Assembly (NCBI GenBank): GCA_012515395.1
Contig: JAAYYL010000173.1
Location: 1 to 37,151 of the forward strand
Length of the DNA: 37,151 bases
Direction: 5' to 3'
Source of the DNA: Bacteroidales bacterium
GTDB taxonomy: Bacteria > Bacteroidota > Bacteroidia > Bacteroidales > UBA932
Made by a program: the position numbers and the translations under genes
Part shown: positions 15,312 through 23,453 of the stretch, one piece after another
Position numbering within the stretch: position 1 is the stretch's first letter
How the letters are laid out: every line of letters starts with the position of its first letter
The notes under the pieces: model-generated
Databases searched by the model: none
What the model saw: the letters and a program-made list of their open reading frames with translations, nothing else
Told to the model about the DNA's origin: nothing

Positions 15312-17046
15312 CGAATATCTTAAAATATTACATCAGAAAGGCGAATTGCTGACTATAACCCGTCACGTTGACACAGATCAGGAAATTGCTGAAATAACAG
15401 ACCGTCAGGCCAGCCGGCACAATGGTGGAAAAGCCTTGCTTTTTTCCGATACAGGTACAATTTTCCCTATTGTAACCAATCTCTTTTCTTCCGAAAAAAG
15501 GATTGCCCTGGCATTTGAAATGGATACTTTGGATGATGTCTGCAACAGAATATCGGCTTTTTACCAGGCAATAGCCCGGAGCCGTACCAGCAACCGGTTC
15601 ATGAGAAGATCTCCGGTATCGGAGTTCAACCAATACGTTCCAAAAACGTCAAGTGCCGGTTCCTGCCAGGAGATTGCACTGTTTCCGCCTGACTTGAACC
15701 GAATCCCTTTCCTAAGGAACCGCGCCTTTGATCAGGCACACAGCCTTCACGAAGTACCGCTATTGATCAGGAATCCATACCTGGACACCTATACAATAGA
15801 ATCCACACGCATGCTCTGGCATTCCAAAACTACCGTTCAACTCAGGTTTGAACCGGGTTCGCAGGCTTCTTTATTTATCAATGAATCTCCACAGGCAAGA
15901 ATTCCAATTGCTTTGTTTTTCGGCGGCGATCCGTTATATATACTGACAGGCGTCGTTCCGCGCTCTATTGATGTTGATCCCCTGCTGTTCGGAGGGTACC
16001 TCAGAAAAAAAGCTATTGTCAAAGTGCCCTGCCTTAGTCAACCCCTTGAAGTGCCTGAAAATTGTGACCTTGTAATTGAAGGGTACATAGATAAAAACGC
16101 ACAACAGGTAGCTTCTGCCTCATGCGGCGAAAGTACCGGTTTTTATTCTATGGAAGGAAAAGAACCGCTCATGCATGTAACCTGTATTACTCATAGAAAA
16201 AATGCCAAATTACCCCTGATTATTCCTTCGCTGGGTGTAATTCGTTCACGCAGACACTTGACTAAAGCAGTTTCAGTTTTTGTGGAAACAAATATTGAAC
16301 AAAGTATCGCGCTGAAAATCAGAAAGATCTGTTTCCCTTATTTTGCCGATACAGGTTCAGCGGCCATAGTGGCCATCAAAAAGTTTTACCCGGGCCAGAC
16401 ACAAAAAGTGGCCCATGCATTTTGGGGGTCGTATCTGACCTACCTGAATAAATTGCTGGTCCTGGTAGATGAAAACGTGGATGTCGCAAATATTTACGAA
16501 GTCAACGAATGCATAAAAAAATATTACAATCCGTCCCGGGACACCTTTTTCAGCAAAGGACCGTTAAGCGTTACTGACCATGCCGCTCCTCAGAATGGAT
16601 TTGGAGGAAAAATGTGTATTGATGCCACACGAAAAGCCGGCATAAACGTTCATAAGCCTTCTACAGACAAAGAGCCGTTTCGGTTCTATCATAAGTCGGA
16701 AGCGGATCATCTTCAACATCATTCGGATATCCGAATCATGATTGCGGTTGACCGGGAAGTTGATCTGAAAGATAAGGATTTGTGTTTCTGGATGATGATC
16801 AACCAGGCTGATCCTATAAGAGATGTCAGTATTAAGAACGGGGTTTTGTTTGTAGATGCCTGTACAAAAAACAAAAAAGAAAGAGGTGTAATCAGACCCT
16901 GGCCTAACGTATGCAGTTCTTCCATGGAAACCATCCTGGCAGTTGACCATTATTGGGAGAGGCTTAAGATTGGAGAATTCATCTCATCTCCTTCACTCAG
17001 ATTTCATCCTTTTTTGCGGAACGGCAAAGCACAGATCAGTGAATAA
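15295..17046 (+). CDS. Divergent UbiD-family decarboxylase
   Basis: The 583-residue protein aligns with the UbiD family of prenylated-FMN (de)carboxylases. 'VPENCDLVIEGYI' (Glu262) matches the conserved block with the catalytic glutamate, followed by 'GESTGFYS' (Glu279) and later 'CIDATRKAG'. The region that normally reads N-x-G-x-Y-R-M is 'TIESTRMLWHSKTT' here: Arg172 is kept but the metal-binding Asn is not seen. Activity or substrate may therefore differ. UbiD relatives act in ubiquinone and futalosine-menaquinone synthesis. menA is elsewhere in this window, so a quinone link is possible but unproven. Its start lies inside the end of the thioredoxin gene, and its end overlaps lnt by 43 bases. 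Confidence 0.8.
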   Translation: MIHYFDEYLKILHQKGELLTITRHVDTDQEIAEITDRQASRHNGGKALLFSDTGTIFPIVTNLFSSEKRIALAFEMDTLDDVCNRISAFYQAIARSRTSNRFMRRSPVSEFNQYVPKTSSAGSCQEIALFPPDLNRIPFLRNRAFDQAHSLHEVPLLIRNPYLDTYTIESTRMLWHSKTTVQLRFEPGSQASLFINESPQARIPIALFFGGDPLYILTGVVPRSIDVDPLLFGGYLRKKAIVKVPCLSQPLEVPENCDLVIEGYIDKNAQQVASASCGESTGFYSMEGKEPLMHVTCITHRKNAKLPLIIPSLGVIRSRRHLTKAVSVFVETNIEQSIALKIRKICFPYFADTGSAAIVAIKKFYPGQTQKVAHAFWGSYLTYLNKLLVLVDENVDVANIYEVNECIKKYYNPSRDTFFSKGPLSVTDHAAPQNGFGGKMCIDATRKAGINVHKPSTDKEPFRFYHKSEADHLQHHSDIRIMIAVDREVDLKDKDLCFWMMINQADPIRDVSIKNGVLFVDACTKNKKERGVIRPWPNVCSSSMETILAVDHYWERLKIGEFISSPSLRFHPFLRNGKAQISE

Positions 17047-18593
17047 AGACCGATCAGCAACATAATGATAACGGAAATTCGGCCCGTATAATCCCCGTAT
17101 TTAACATAAAACGTAAGGGAGTCATTCATGTTGATAATCCCTTTCAAGGCATCAGGCTCCCACCATCGTGTCTGAATAATGCGGACGCCTTTCTGGTTTA
17201 TAAGCGCAGAGATGCCGGTGTTTGCACTGTGTGCAATACTTCTTCTTGTTTCAATGGCCCGAAGGGAGGCATAACTGACATGCTGCCGGTATCCAGGTGT
17301 ATTCCGCCACCATCCGTCATTGGTTATAACTGTCATAAAATTGGCACCGTTCTTTACGTAACCCGTAAAAAATTCTCCGTAAATAGATTCATAGCAAATA
17401 GCCACCCCGGTAGCCGCCCTGCTGCCTGTCTTTAAAAAAACGGTCCGTTCAGTTTGCGTTCCGAGAGTACCCGTGGTTCCTCCCAGATTCAATGATAATT
17501 TTTCAATAAACGGGAATATATCTATGTAGGGCATTTTCTCACTTCCAACCACAAGTTTTGATTTGTGATAAAATTGTATGCGGTCGGAAGTATCCAGTTG
17601 CAATGCCGAATTGTAAACTTCATACCACCTGTCCTGGTATCTACGTGAGGAAGGTGTGGGTTTTTTTACGGTAGCCGGATAAAATCCGATGGTATTTGCT
17701 CCAAAAATAAAAGCCGCTCCGGGATAGTCTTCAACCAATTGCCTATACTGCAGAACTGATGGTGAAGAATGATAATTCCCCAATATGATCTCATGAACAC
17801 TTGTCTCAGGGGCTATTACATAGTCGGTGGAAGAAGTGATTTTTTCCCGGGCAAGTTTTAGGATCTTTCTGTCTTGTTCTTCCTGGGGCATCGTACTGTA
17901 TTTCTCTTTCCACGGATCAATGTTCGGTTGAACGATTACGACTTCAACCGGGTTATCCGGTTCTTTGTATGTAACAAATCTTATAATTGAAAAAATAATG
18001 GGAACGAAAATACATGTTGCAAGCAAAATGAGTTTTCGTTTGGTGATATTTTCACGGAAGATGAAAAACACCAACAGATTAACAATCCAGACCCACAAAC
18101 TTCCACCGAGAGTTCCCGTTACTTCATACCACTGAATCAGACTCACATTGGTGGCAAACCCATTCCCAAGTACAAGCCAGGGAAACGATATTTCTGCATC
18201 AAAGTAGAAGAACTCCCATGCTATCCAAAGCACTGCAAGAAAAATATATGCCGGGACATCCGTTTTTCCTTTTCTTAACAGCCACTTTTTGACCCTGCGG
18301 AAAGCCGCAAAAACAACAAACATTTGAAACGCATTGCCCAAAATGGCAAATATACCTCCGGGCAGCGTGCTGTAACATACCCAGAACACAGTCAACCCAT
18401 TCCAAATGACAAATGTCAGTGCATAATATTTCCAGCATCCTTTTGTGCCGTTCACGGTGAATGCATACTCCATCCACAAAAGAGGAACAAAAGCAAATAA
18501 GAGGATTAGTCCGGTGTGGGGAAGAAGAAAAGGGATGCTAAGCAAAATGCCCGACAATACGGACATTACAAGATTTTTGCGTACGGAATTCAT
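17004..18593 (-). CDS. lnt: Apolipoprotein N-acyltransferase
   Basis: Lnt adds the third acyl chain to lipoproteins at the outer face of the inner membrane. The 529-residue protein has about six N-terminal transmembrane segments (about 10-205), then a nitrilase (CN-hydrolase) domain with the Glu-Lys-Cys triad: Glu263 (APETS), Lys344 (YHKSKLV) and Cys400 (AICYES). A final transmembrane segment is near 505-522. The ATG at 18593 is four bases after a TAGATTTG box. The 3' end overlaps the convergent UbiD-family gene by 43 bases. The window encodes several lipoproteins that would be its substrates. Confidence 0.95.
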   Translation of the reverse strand: MNSVRKNLVMSVLSGILLSIPFLLPHTGLILLFAFVPLLWMEYAFTVNGTKGCWKYYALTFVIWNGLTVFWVCYSTLPGGIFAILGNAFQMFVVFAAFRRVKKWLLRKGKTDVPAYIFLAVLWIAWEFFYFDAEISFPWLVLGNGFATNVSLIQWYEVTGTLGGSLWVWIVNLLVFFIFRENITKRKLILLATCIFVPIIFSIIRFVTYKEPDNPVEVVIVQPNIDPWKEKYSTMPQEEQDRKILKLAREKITSSTDYVIAPETSVHEIILGNYHSSPSVLQYRQLVEDYPGAAFIFGANTIGFYPATVKKPTPSSRRYQDRWYEVYNSALQLDTSDRIQFYHKSKLVVGSEKMPYIDIFPFIEKLSLNLGGTTGTLGTQTERTVFLKTGSRAATGVAICYESIYGEFFTGYVKNGANFMTVITNDGWWRNTPGYRQHVSYASLRAIETRRSIAHSANTGISALINQKGVRIIQTRWWEPDALKGIINMNDSLTFYVKYGDYTGRISVIIMLLIGLYSLICALPFRKKG

Positions 18594-18597
18594 GAGA

Positions 18598-18605
18598 CAA
18601 ATCTA
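18598..18605 (-). promoter_or_regulatory. -7 promoter box for lnt
   Basis: The minus strand reads TAGATTTG, a perfect TAnnTTTG match, four bases before the lnt ATG at 18593. It is divergent from the box at 18635-18642. Confidence 0.6.
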
Positions 18606-18634
18606 CAAATTATTATTAAATAACTGATTTTTTA

Positions 18635-18642
18635 TAACTTTG
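18635..18642 (+). promoter_or_regulatory. -7 promoter box for the LysE-type exporter
   Basis: TAACTTTG matches TAnnTTTG and ends six bases before the ATG at 18649. It covers the in-frame TTG at 18640, arguing against that start. Confidence 0.6.
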
Positions 18643-18648
18643 CGCGCC

Positions 18649-19302
18649 ATGAATGATTTTCCCCTGAATTTGTTAATGGGAATGATAGCCGGTTTTTCGG
18701 TTTCAGTACCCCTGGGACCCGGCGGTTTATTCTGCATCCAAAGGACATTGAGCAAAGGTCCCAGATCCGGTTTGGTAGCCGGTATGGGGGCAGCTACCTC
18801 CGATGTAATATATGCATCCCTTGCCATACTGAGCCTTTCATTCATCCGGAATATTATTGAAAACAATAAGAATTTGCTTTTTCTTATCAGCGGAATGGCC
18901 CTGATGATAATTGGATTGGCCATATTTTCGTCCAATCCCGTAAAACAGTTGCGCCAAAACAGGGAATCCAAAAAATTCTGGGAAGATTACCTTACCGGGT
19001 TTCTCATGTCTATTACCAACCCGGGATGCCTGTTTCTAATCATAGGTGTTTTTGCTTTTTTGGGAACCAGTGTTGACAGGAGTTCCGGCTCATTTATCAT
19101 CTCAGCCATATTGCTGGGAGTCTTTCTGGGGGCTTCATCGTGGTGGTTCCTGTTAAGCACTTTTGTCAATCTGTTCAGAAAAAAATTCAGACTCAGGCAA
19201 TTATGGAACATTAACCGTTTTGCGGGTATTGCTATCATGATCCTTGGCATTCTGGCTGCTGCAAAAGGATTGTCAAATTTATTGCGTACTCTCATTCATT
19301 AA
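18649..19302 (+). CDS. LysE/RhtB-family translocator
   Basis: A 217-residue integral membrane protein of the LysE superfamily, whose members export amino acids or small metabolites. Near the N-terminus it has the family's glycine/proline signature ('GFSVSVPLGPGGLFCIQRTL'), followed by 'GMGAATSDVIYA'. About six hydrophobic segments are spread over the length (near 8-28, 40-60, 70-90, 115-138, 148-170 and 188-212). Start ATG 18649 is preferred over the in-frame TTG within the promoter box. It is upstream of ssrA on the same strand. The exported substrate cannot be told from sequence. Confidence 0.88.
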   Translation: MNDFPLNLLMGMIAGFSVSVPLGPGGLFCIQRTLSKGPRSGLVAGMGAATSDVIYASLAILSLSFIRNIIENNKNLLFLISGMALMIIGLAIFSSNPVKQLRQNRESKKFWEDYLTGFLMSITNPGCLFLIIGVFAFLGTSVDRSSGSFIISAILLGVFLGASSWWFLLSTFVNLFRKKFRLRQLWNINRFAGIAIMILGILAAAKGLSNLLRTLIH

Positions 19303-19310
19303 ATTTTACC

Positions 19311-19318
19311 TATCTTTG
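19311..19318 (+). promoter_or_regulatory. -7 promoter box for ssrA
   Basis: TATCTTTG, a perfect TAnnTTTG match, ends 15 bases before the predicted mature tmRNA 5' end at 19334. Confidence 0.6.
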
Positions 19319-19333
19319 CAATATACTTACCAT

Positions 19334-19731
19334 GGGGATGTTTTGGTTTTGACAGCAGACGACATTGGAAAGTAAGCACGTGGAGCTTCGTGTCCCGGCT
19401 CCAAAATCTCAGGACTCAAGCCATAACTGGCAACAACAATTACGCACTCGCTGCCTGATCGGTTATTAACTGATCACTTAATCAAGCCGGGCTAGGCCCG
19501 GAATGACGAGTATCCCGCCGGGACTTACGCCTTTTGGTTCCCGGCAAACGGGGTATCATTTACAAAGGGCTGGCTGCAAAGAAGCTCCGGCTTTGTAGCA
19601 AGATTTAAGGAGATAAGGAACTGATGGCCTGTCTGCAGGCAGTCTTTTTCCCGAAAACCAAATGTAGACTAAACGTGTAGAAAGCTTTTGGATGCGCTGT
19701 TTGGACGGCGGTTCGAGTCCGCCCATCTCCA
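19334..19731 (+). ncRNA. ssrA: Transfer-messenger RNA (tmRNA)
   Basis: tmRNA rescues stalled ribosomes and tags the unfinished protein for proteolysis. The 5' end GGGGATG (19334-19340) pairs with CATCTCC (19724-19730), with one G-T wobble, to make the acceptor stem. The 3' part contains the T-arm 'GGTTCGAGTCC'. The internal reading frame starting at 19429 encodes the tag GNNNYALAA then TGA. The length of about 398 bases is normal for one-piece tmRNA. The CCA end is not encoded (CTG follows the discriminator A), so it must be added after transcription. A promoter box lies just upstream. Lon, encoded in this window, is one of the proteases known to act on tagged proteins in E. coli. Confidence 0.96.
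19429..19458 (+). other. tmRNA proteolysis-tag reading frame
   Basis: GGC AAC AAC AAT TAC GCA CTC GCT GCC TGA encodes GNNNYALAA and stop. The YALAA ending is the expected degron type. The resume codon is inferred to be GGC by comparison with the GENNYALAA-type tags I recall from Bacteroidetes. Confidence 0.85.
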
Positions 19732-19764
19732 CTGCGTTTAACGGGTTAAATTAAACAAGTTGCC

Positions 19765-20700
19765 ATGAAAAAATCTTATTTCATTTTATTGGCTTTGACC
19801 CTGACCGGCTGTATCAACAATTCCTGGTGGGAGCCCCGTACCATTATTACTTACGATGCTGAAGACAGGGCCCGGGGCCGGTTTCAGTTCATTTACGATG
19901 AACAGGGTAATAAATTCACCGAAACCGGAGATCTTTGGGATCCGGAATCCCAAACCTGGAAACGTGATTACAGAATTTCTTACTCCTATGACATTTATGG
20001 CATACGGACCGGCACTCTTACTGAAAAAAGAGAGCAGGAAACAAGCAAATGGACGCCCTGTGCACGTGTAATATGCGAGTATAAAACGGATACCGGCCAC
20101 CTGATAAAAGAAATACACCAGACTTACCGCACGGATGAAAGTCTTTGGGAAGACATGTTTAAAGACCACTACATACGGGATGAGCAAAACCGGCTTTTGT
20201 ATGTTGTACGTGAAAAATGGAATAACGGGGAAATTGAAAAGGATATTACACTCCGGGGAAGGTTTACATTTAAGGCCAGATTGACAACCCCCGAAGTCGG
20301 CTGGGAAAATTTCATCAGGGATTCTTTCCTTTATGATCAAGACGGGAAACGGTTGGGAGGAATGGTGGATTTCTGGAATAAAACCGCTCGTGAATGGGAA
20401 CCTGTGTTTCAATATACCTATACCTACGACAAAAAAGGAAATGTCATAAGTGAAAAAGAAAAGAAAAAAAACCCGGAAACAGGTACATGGGAAGACGCAG
20501 GAGAATATCTATATACTTATGACGACCACAACAACACTATAGAATCCCGCTATATTCCTTCGCAACAGGATATGCAAACAGAGCATTTCCTGATCTTCTA
20601 CTACAACAACATGAAATCTTCCGTAGGATATTACCTGGGTGATACCGGCAAATTCCCGGGTGTCAGAGGTACTGCAGAATATTTCAGATTGAAAAGATGA
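19765..20700 (+). CDS. Lipoprotein built from tandem Tyr/Trp-rich YD-like repeats
   Basis: The 311-residue product begins with a lipoprotein signal (MKKSYFILLALTLTGC, Cys16). The rest is made of roughly six degenerate repeats of about 35-45 residues. Each has a 'YDxxGN' or 'YDxxxN' turn, a 'W(D/E/N)xxTxxW' stretch and a 'YxYTYD' strand, for example around 'FIYDEQGNKFTETGDLWDP' and 'YTYDKKGNVISE'. Such repeats resemble the YD-type or DUF3836-like beta repeats of Bacteroidetes surface proteins. No enzyme motif is visible. It lies 33 bases after ssrA with no promoter box seen between them, and overlaps addB by ATGA. A surface or periplasmic role is likely; the partner is unknown. Confidence 0.8.
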   Translation: MKKSYFILLALTLTGCINNSWWEPRTIITYDAEDRARGRFQFIYDEQGNKFTETGDLWDPESQTWKRDYRISYSYDIYGIRTGTLTEKREQETSKWTPCARVICEYKTDTGHLIKEIHQTYRTDESLWEDMFKDHYIRDEQNRLLYVVREKWNNGEIEKDITLRGRFTFKARLTTPEVGWENFIRDSFLYDQDGKRLGGMVDFWNKTAREWEPVFQYTYTYDKKGNVISEKEKKKNPETGTWEDAGEYLYTYDDHNNTIESRYIPSQQDMQTEHFLIFYYNNMKSSVGYYLGDTGKFPGVRGTAEYFRLKR

Positions 20701-23453
20701 ACCGGACTTCATTTCTGAATTCTGTTGCCCGATCACTTTACCAGCATTACGGAGAAGGTATATCTGACTGTTGCCTTGTATTTCCCGGCAGGAGAGCCGG
20801 ATTGTTTTTTCAAAAGGAACTTTCCGGATATATAAAAAGAGAAATATGGATGCCCAGGACCCTGGTGATCAATCAGTTGATTGAAGAAATTGCCGGAGAG
20901 AAAGCCACTGACATATTAATACTGCTTACAGAACTGTACGGACTCTATTCTTCTTTAACGGAAAAAAAAGAAAGTCTTAAGGAGTTCTATACACTGGGAA
21001 ACACAATCATCCGCGACTTTGACCAGGTGGATAAATACATGCTGGACCCTGCTCAATTATTCCACAACGTAAGAGATCTGAAACGTATCAGCGTTGATTT
21101 CAGCTTTCTGAGTAATGAACAGCAAGAAATTATCAAATCTTTTTGGTCATCCTTTCAGGCACAACCGGACCATAATCTGAATGTTCATTTTATGACCTTG
21201 TGGGAAAAGCTCCCTTCTTTATACCAGGCATTCAACCGTTTATTGAATGAAAAAGGCTATGCCTATGAAGGAATGATATACCGGAATATGGCGGACCGAT
21301 TAAAAAATCATAAAGAAAGTGCTTTTCTGAATGAATTTTCAGGGTTTGCATTCATTGGGTTCAATGCATTGAATACTTGTGAAAAAGAATTATTCCGTTA
21401 TCTGAAAAATAACAAAAAGGCATTTTTCTATTGGGATTACGACCCTTATTATATTGACAATCCGCTTCAGGAAGCCGGAATGTTTTTGCGTGAAAATATC
21501 CGTGAATTTCCACCGGCAGAAGGATACGTAAAAGATGTATCTCCACTGCGCAATCCCCGAACTATACATGTGATTTCATCCCCTTCATATGTATTACAAG
21601 CCAAGGTCGTACCCCAACTTTTAAAAAAACATGACCTGCCTTACAACACCCAAACTGCGGTTGTATTGGCTGATGAAAATCTGTTGCTGCAACTTCTGTA
21701 CGGATTGGGATATCATGCGTCTGCGGAACAGGAGATAAACGTCACAATGGGTTTTCCACTCCGTCAAACATCCCTTTTTTCACTTATCGATTCCCTGTTG
21801 CGTTATTATAACAACACCAAAACATCTAGGGATTTCAGACCGGTGGAAATGCACCCTTACGTCCAGTCTCTGACACTTGCCGATACCTTGAAAACTGTAC
21901 CGGGGAACACTGTTGAGTTATACGACCGGCTTCTTACCCTTTTGGAAAAAATCGATATCTTCGACTCATTGCCGGCCGGAGACCCGATGCTCATTCCTGT
22001 TGTTCGTGAAACACGGAAACAATTGAATAAACTTTATCTTGCCGTAACACGCTCCGGTATAGATATCCATCCCGAAGTTTTTTCCAAACTGCTAAAACAA
22101 CACTTGTCTCTTGCCAGTATCCCGTTCAGCGGAGAACCTCTGACCGGCTTGCAGGTTATGGGTATTTTGGAAACCCGTTGTCTGGACTTTAAGAATCTGA
22201 TCATCATATCTGCACAGGAAAATGTCCTTCCAAAAGCATACAGAGACAACTCTCTGATCCCTTATAATATACGTAAAGCATTCGGGTTGCCTGCCGCTGA
22301 ACAGCACACCGCCATACAGGCCTATTATTTTTATCGTCTTATTCAACGTTCATCAAACGTTTTCCTAATATGGAACAGCAACCCGGAAGGCCCGTCCAAA
22401 GGCGAATTAACCCGTTTTATTCGCCAGATCCGTTATGAACTTCCTGATTCGGAAGTTGTAACAACTCCGGTTATCATACAGCATTCCATTCCGGAAATCA
22501 AACCTGTTTCTGTCCAGAAATCCGGACCGGTCAAAGAAATCCTGCAACAATACCTGAATCCTGACACCCATAAATATTTAAGTCCTTCTGCCCTGCAAAC
22601 GTACATTCGTTGCCCGCTAAGTTTCTATTTTAAAAATATTTTATTGTTAAAAGAACCTCTTGAGGTTTCAGATCAGGCGGATCCCCTTCATTTGGGGAAT
22701 ATTGTTCACCGGATACTGGAACATCTGTACAACCCTTTCCTCGGGAAAACACTGTCGGGAAAAGAAATATTACAACTCATTGAACCTCAAAAGGTTTTTC
22801 TCAAAACAGTACTCCGCATAGCCAATGACTACTTTATTGAACAATACGGGAAAGATGCTTCACGCGAAACCGGAAAATGGATTTTACTGTCTGAAGTGGC
22901 AACCCTGTACGTTGAAAGATTTGTTAAACACGATGCATTCCGGGCTCCTCTGGTAGTTTCAGCCGTGGAAAAAATGTTCAAATGCAGGTATAACAATGTG
23001 AACATCAAAGGAATCATTGACAGAGTTGATATTCGCAAAGGACAAGTACATATTATTGACTATAAAACGGGAACGGAAAAAAATGCTTTTGCAAAAGTTG
23101 AAGATCTTTTTGATTCGGAAAAGACCGTAAAAAACAGGGATGCATTCCAAATATTATGTTATGCCTTTTTACAAGAAAATTCCGGCACCGCGAATACACT
23201 TCCCGTTCCTTTGCTGTATTACCTTAATTCCGTCTTTTCCGACAAACCGCAAGGTTATTTGCTATTGAACAAAAAAGATCTGGCAGATCCACTTGATCTG
23301 CCTGCTTTAAAAAATGATTTTCTTAATCTTTTAAACCGTCTGTTGGAAGAAATGTTTAATTTTAACATCCCGTTCAGACAAACAGATTTTCCGGACAATT
23401 GTGTAAATTGCCCATATATATCAATATGTCAAAGAGAAAAATACAATGACTAA
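20697..23453 (+). CDS. addB: AddB-like PD-(D/E)XK helicase-nuclease subunit
   Basis: AddB is the partner of AddA in the double-strand-break resection enzyme. The 918-residue protein has an N-terminal helicase-like region without an obvious Walker A, as in inactivated helicases of the family. The C-terminal nuclease domain has D775 ('IIDRVD'), D788 and K790 ('IIDYKTG'). Four cysteines suited to a 4Fe-4S cluster surround it: C639 (RCPLSFYF), then C902, C905 and C911. This iron-sulphur staple is typical of AddB. Start ATG 20697 overlaps the lipoprotein stop, and its end overlaps the next gene by eight bases. No AddA gene is adjacent in this window. Confidence 0.85.
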   Translation: MNRTSFLNSVARSLYQHYGEGISDCCLVFPGRRAGLFFQKELSGYIKREIWMPRTLVINQLIEEIAGEKATDILILLTELYGLYSSLTEKKESLKEFYTLGNTIIRDFDQVDKYMLDPAQLFHNVRDLKRISVDFSFLSNEQQEIIKSFWSSFQAQPDHNLNVHFMTLWEKLPSLYQAFNRLLNEKGYAYEGMIYRNMADRLKNHKESAFLNEFSGFAFIGFNALNTCEKELFRYLKNNKKAFFYWDYDPYYIDNPLQEAGMFLRENIREFPPAEGYVKDVSPLRNPRTIHVISSPSYVLQAKVVPQLLKKHDLPYNTQTAVVLADENLLLQLLYGLGYHASAEQEINVTMGFPLRQTSLFSLIDSLLRYYNNTKTSRDFRPVEMHPYVQSLTLADTLKTVPGNTVELYDRLLTLLEKIDIFDSLPAGDPMLIPVVRETRKQLNKLYLAVTRSGIDIHPEVFSKLLKQHLSLASIPFSGEPLTGLQVMGILETRCLDFKNLIIISAQENVLPKAYRDNSLIPYNIRKAFGLPAAEQHTAIQAYYFYRLIQRSSNVFLIWNSNPEGPSKGELTRFIRQIRYELPDSEVVTTPVIIQHSIPEIKPVSVQKSGPVKEILQQYLNPDTHKYLSPSALQTYIRCPLSFYFKNILLLKEPLEVSDQADPLHLGNIVHRILEHLYNPFLGKTLSGKEILQLIEPQKVFLKTVLRIANDYFIEQYGKDASRETGKWILLSEVATLYVERFVKHDAFRAPLVVSAVEKMFKCRYNNVNIKGIIDRVDIRKGQVHIIDYKTGTEKNAFAKVEDLFDSEKTVKNRDAFQILCYAFLQENSGTANTLPVPLLYYLNSVFSDKPQGYLLLNKKDLADPLDLPALKNDFLNLLNRLLEEMFNFNIPFRQTDFPDNCVNCPYISICQREKYND

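Noticed and set aside
19732-19764. Terminator for ssrA at the TTTAAC/GTTAAA palindrome
   Set aside because: The stem is A/T-rich and no U-tract follows, so it does not meet the intrinsic terminator pattern.
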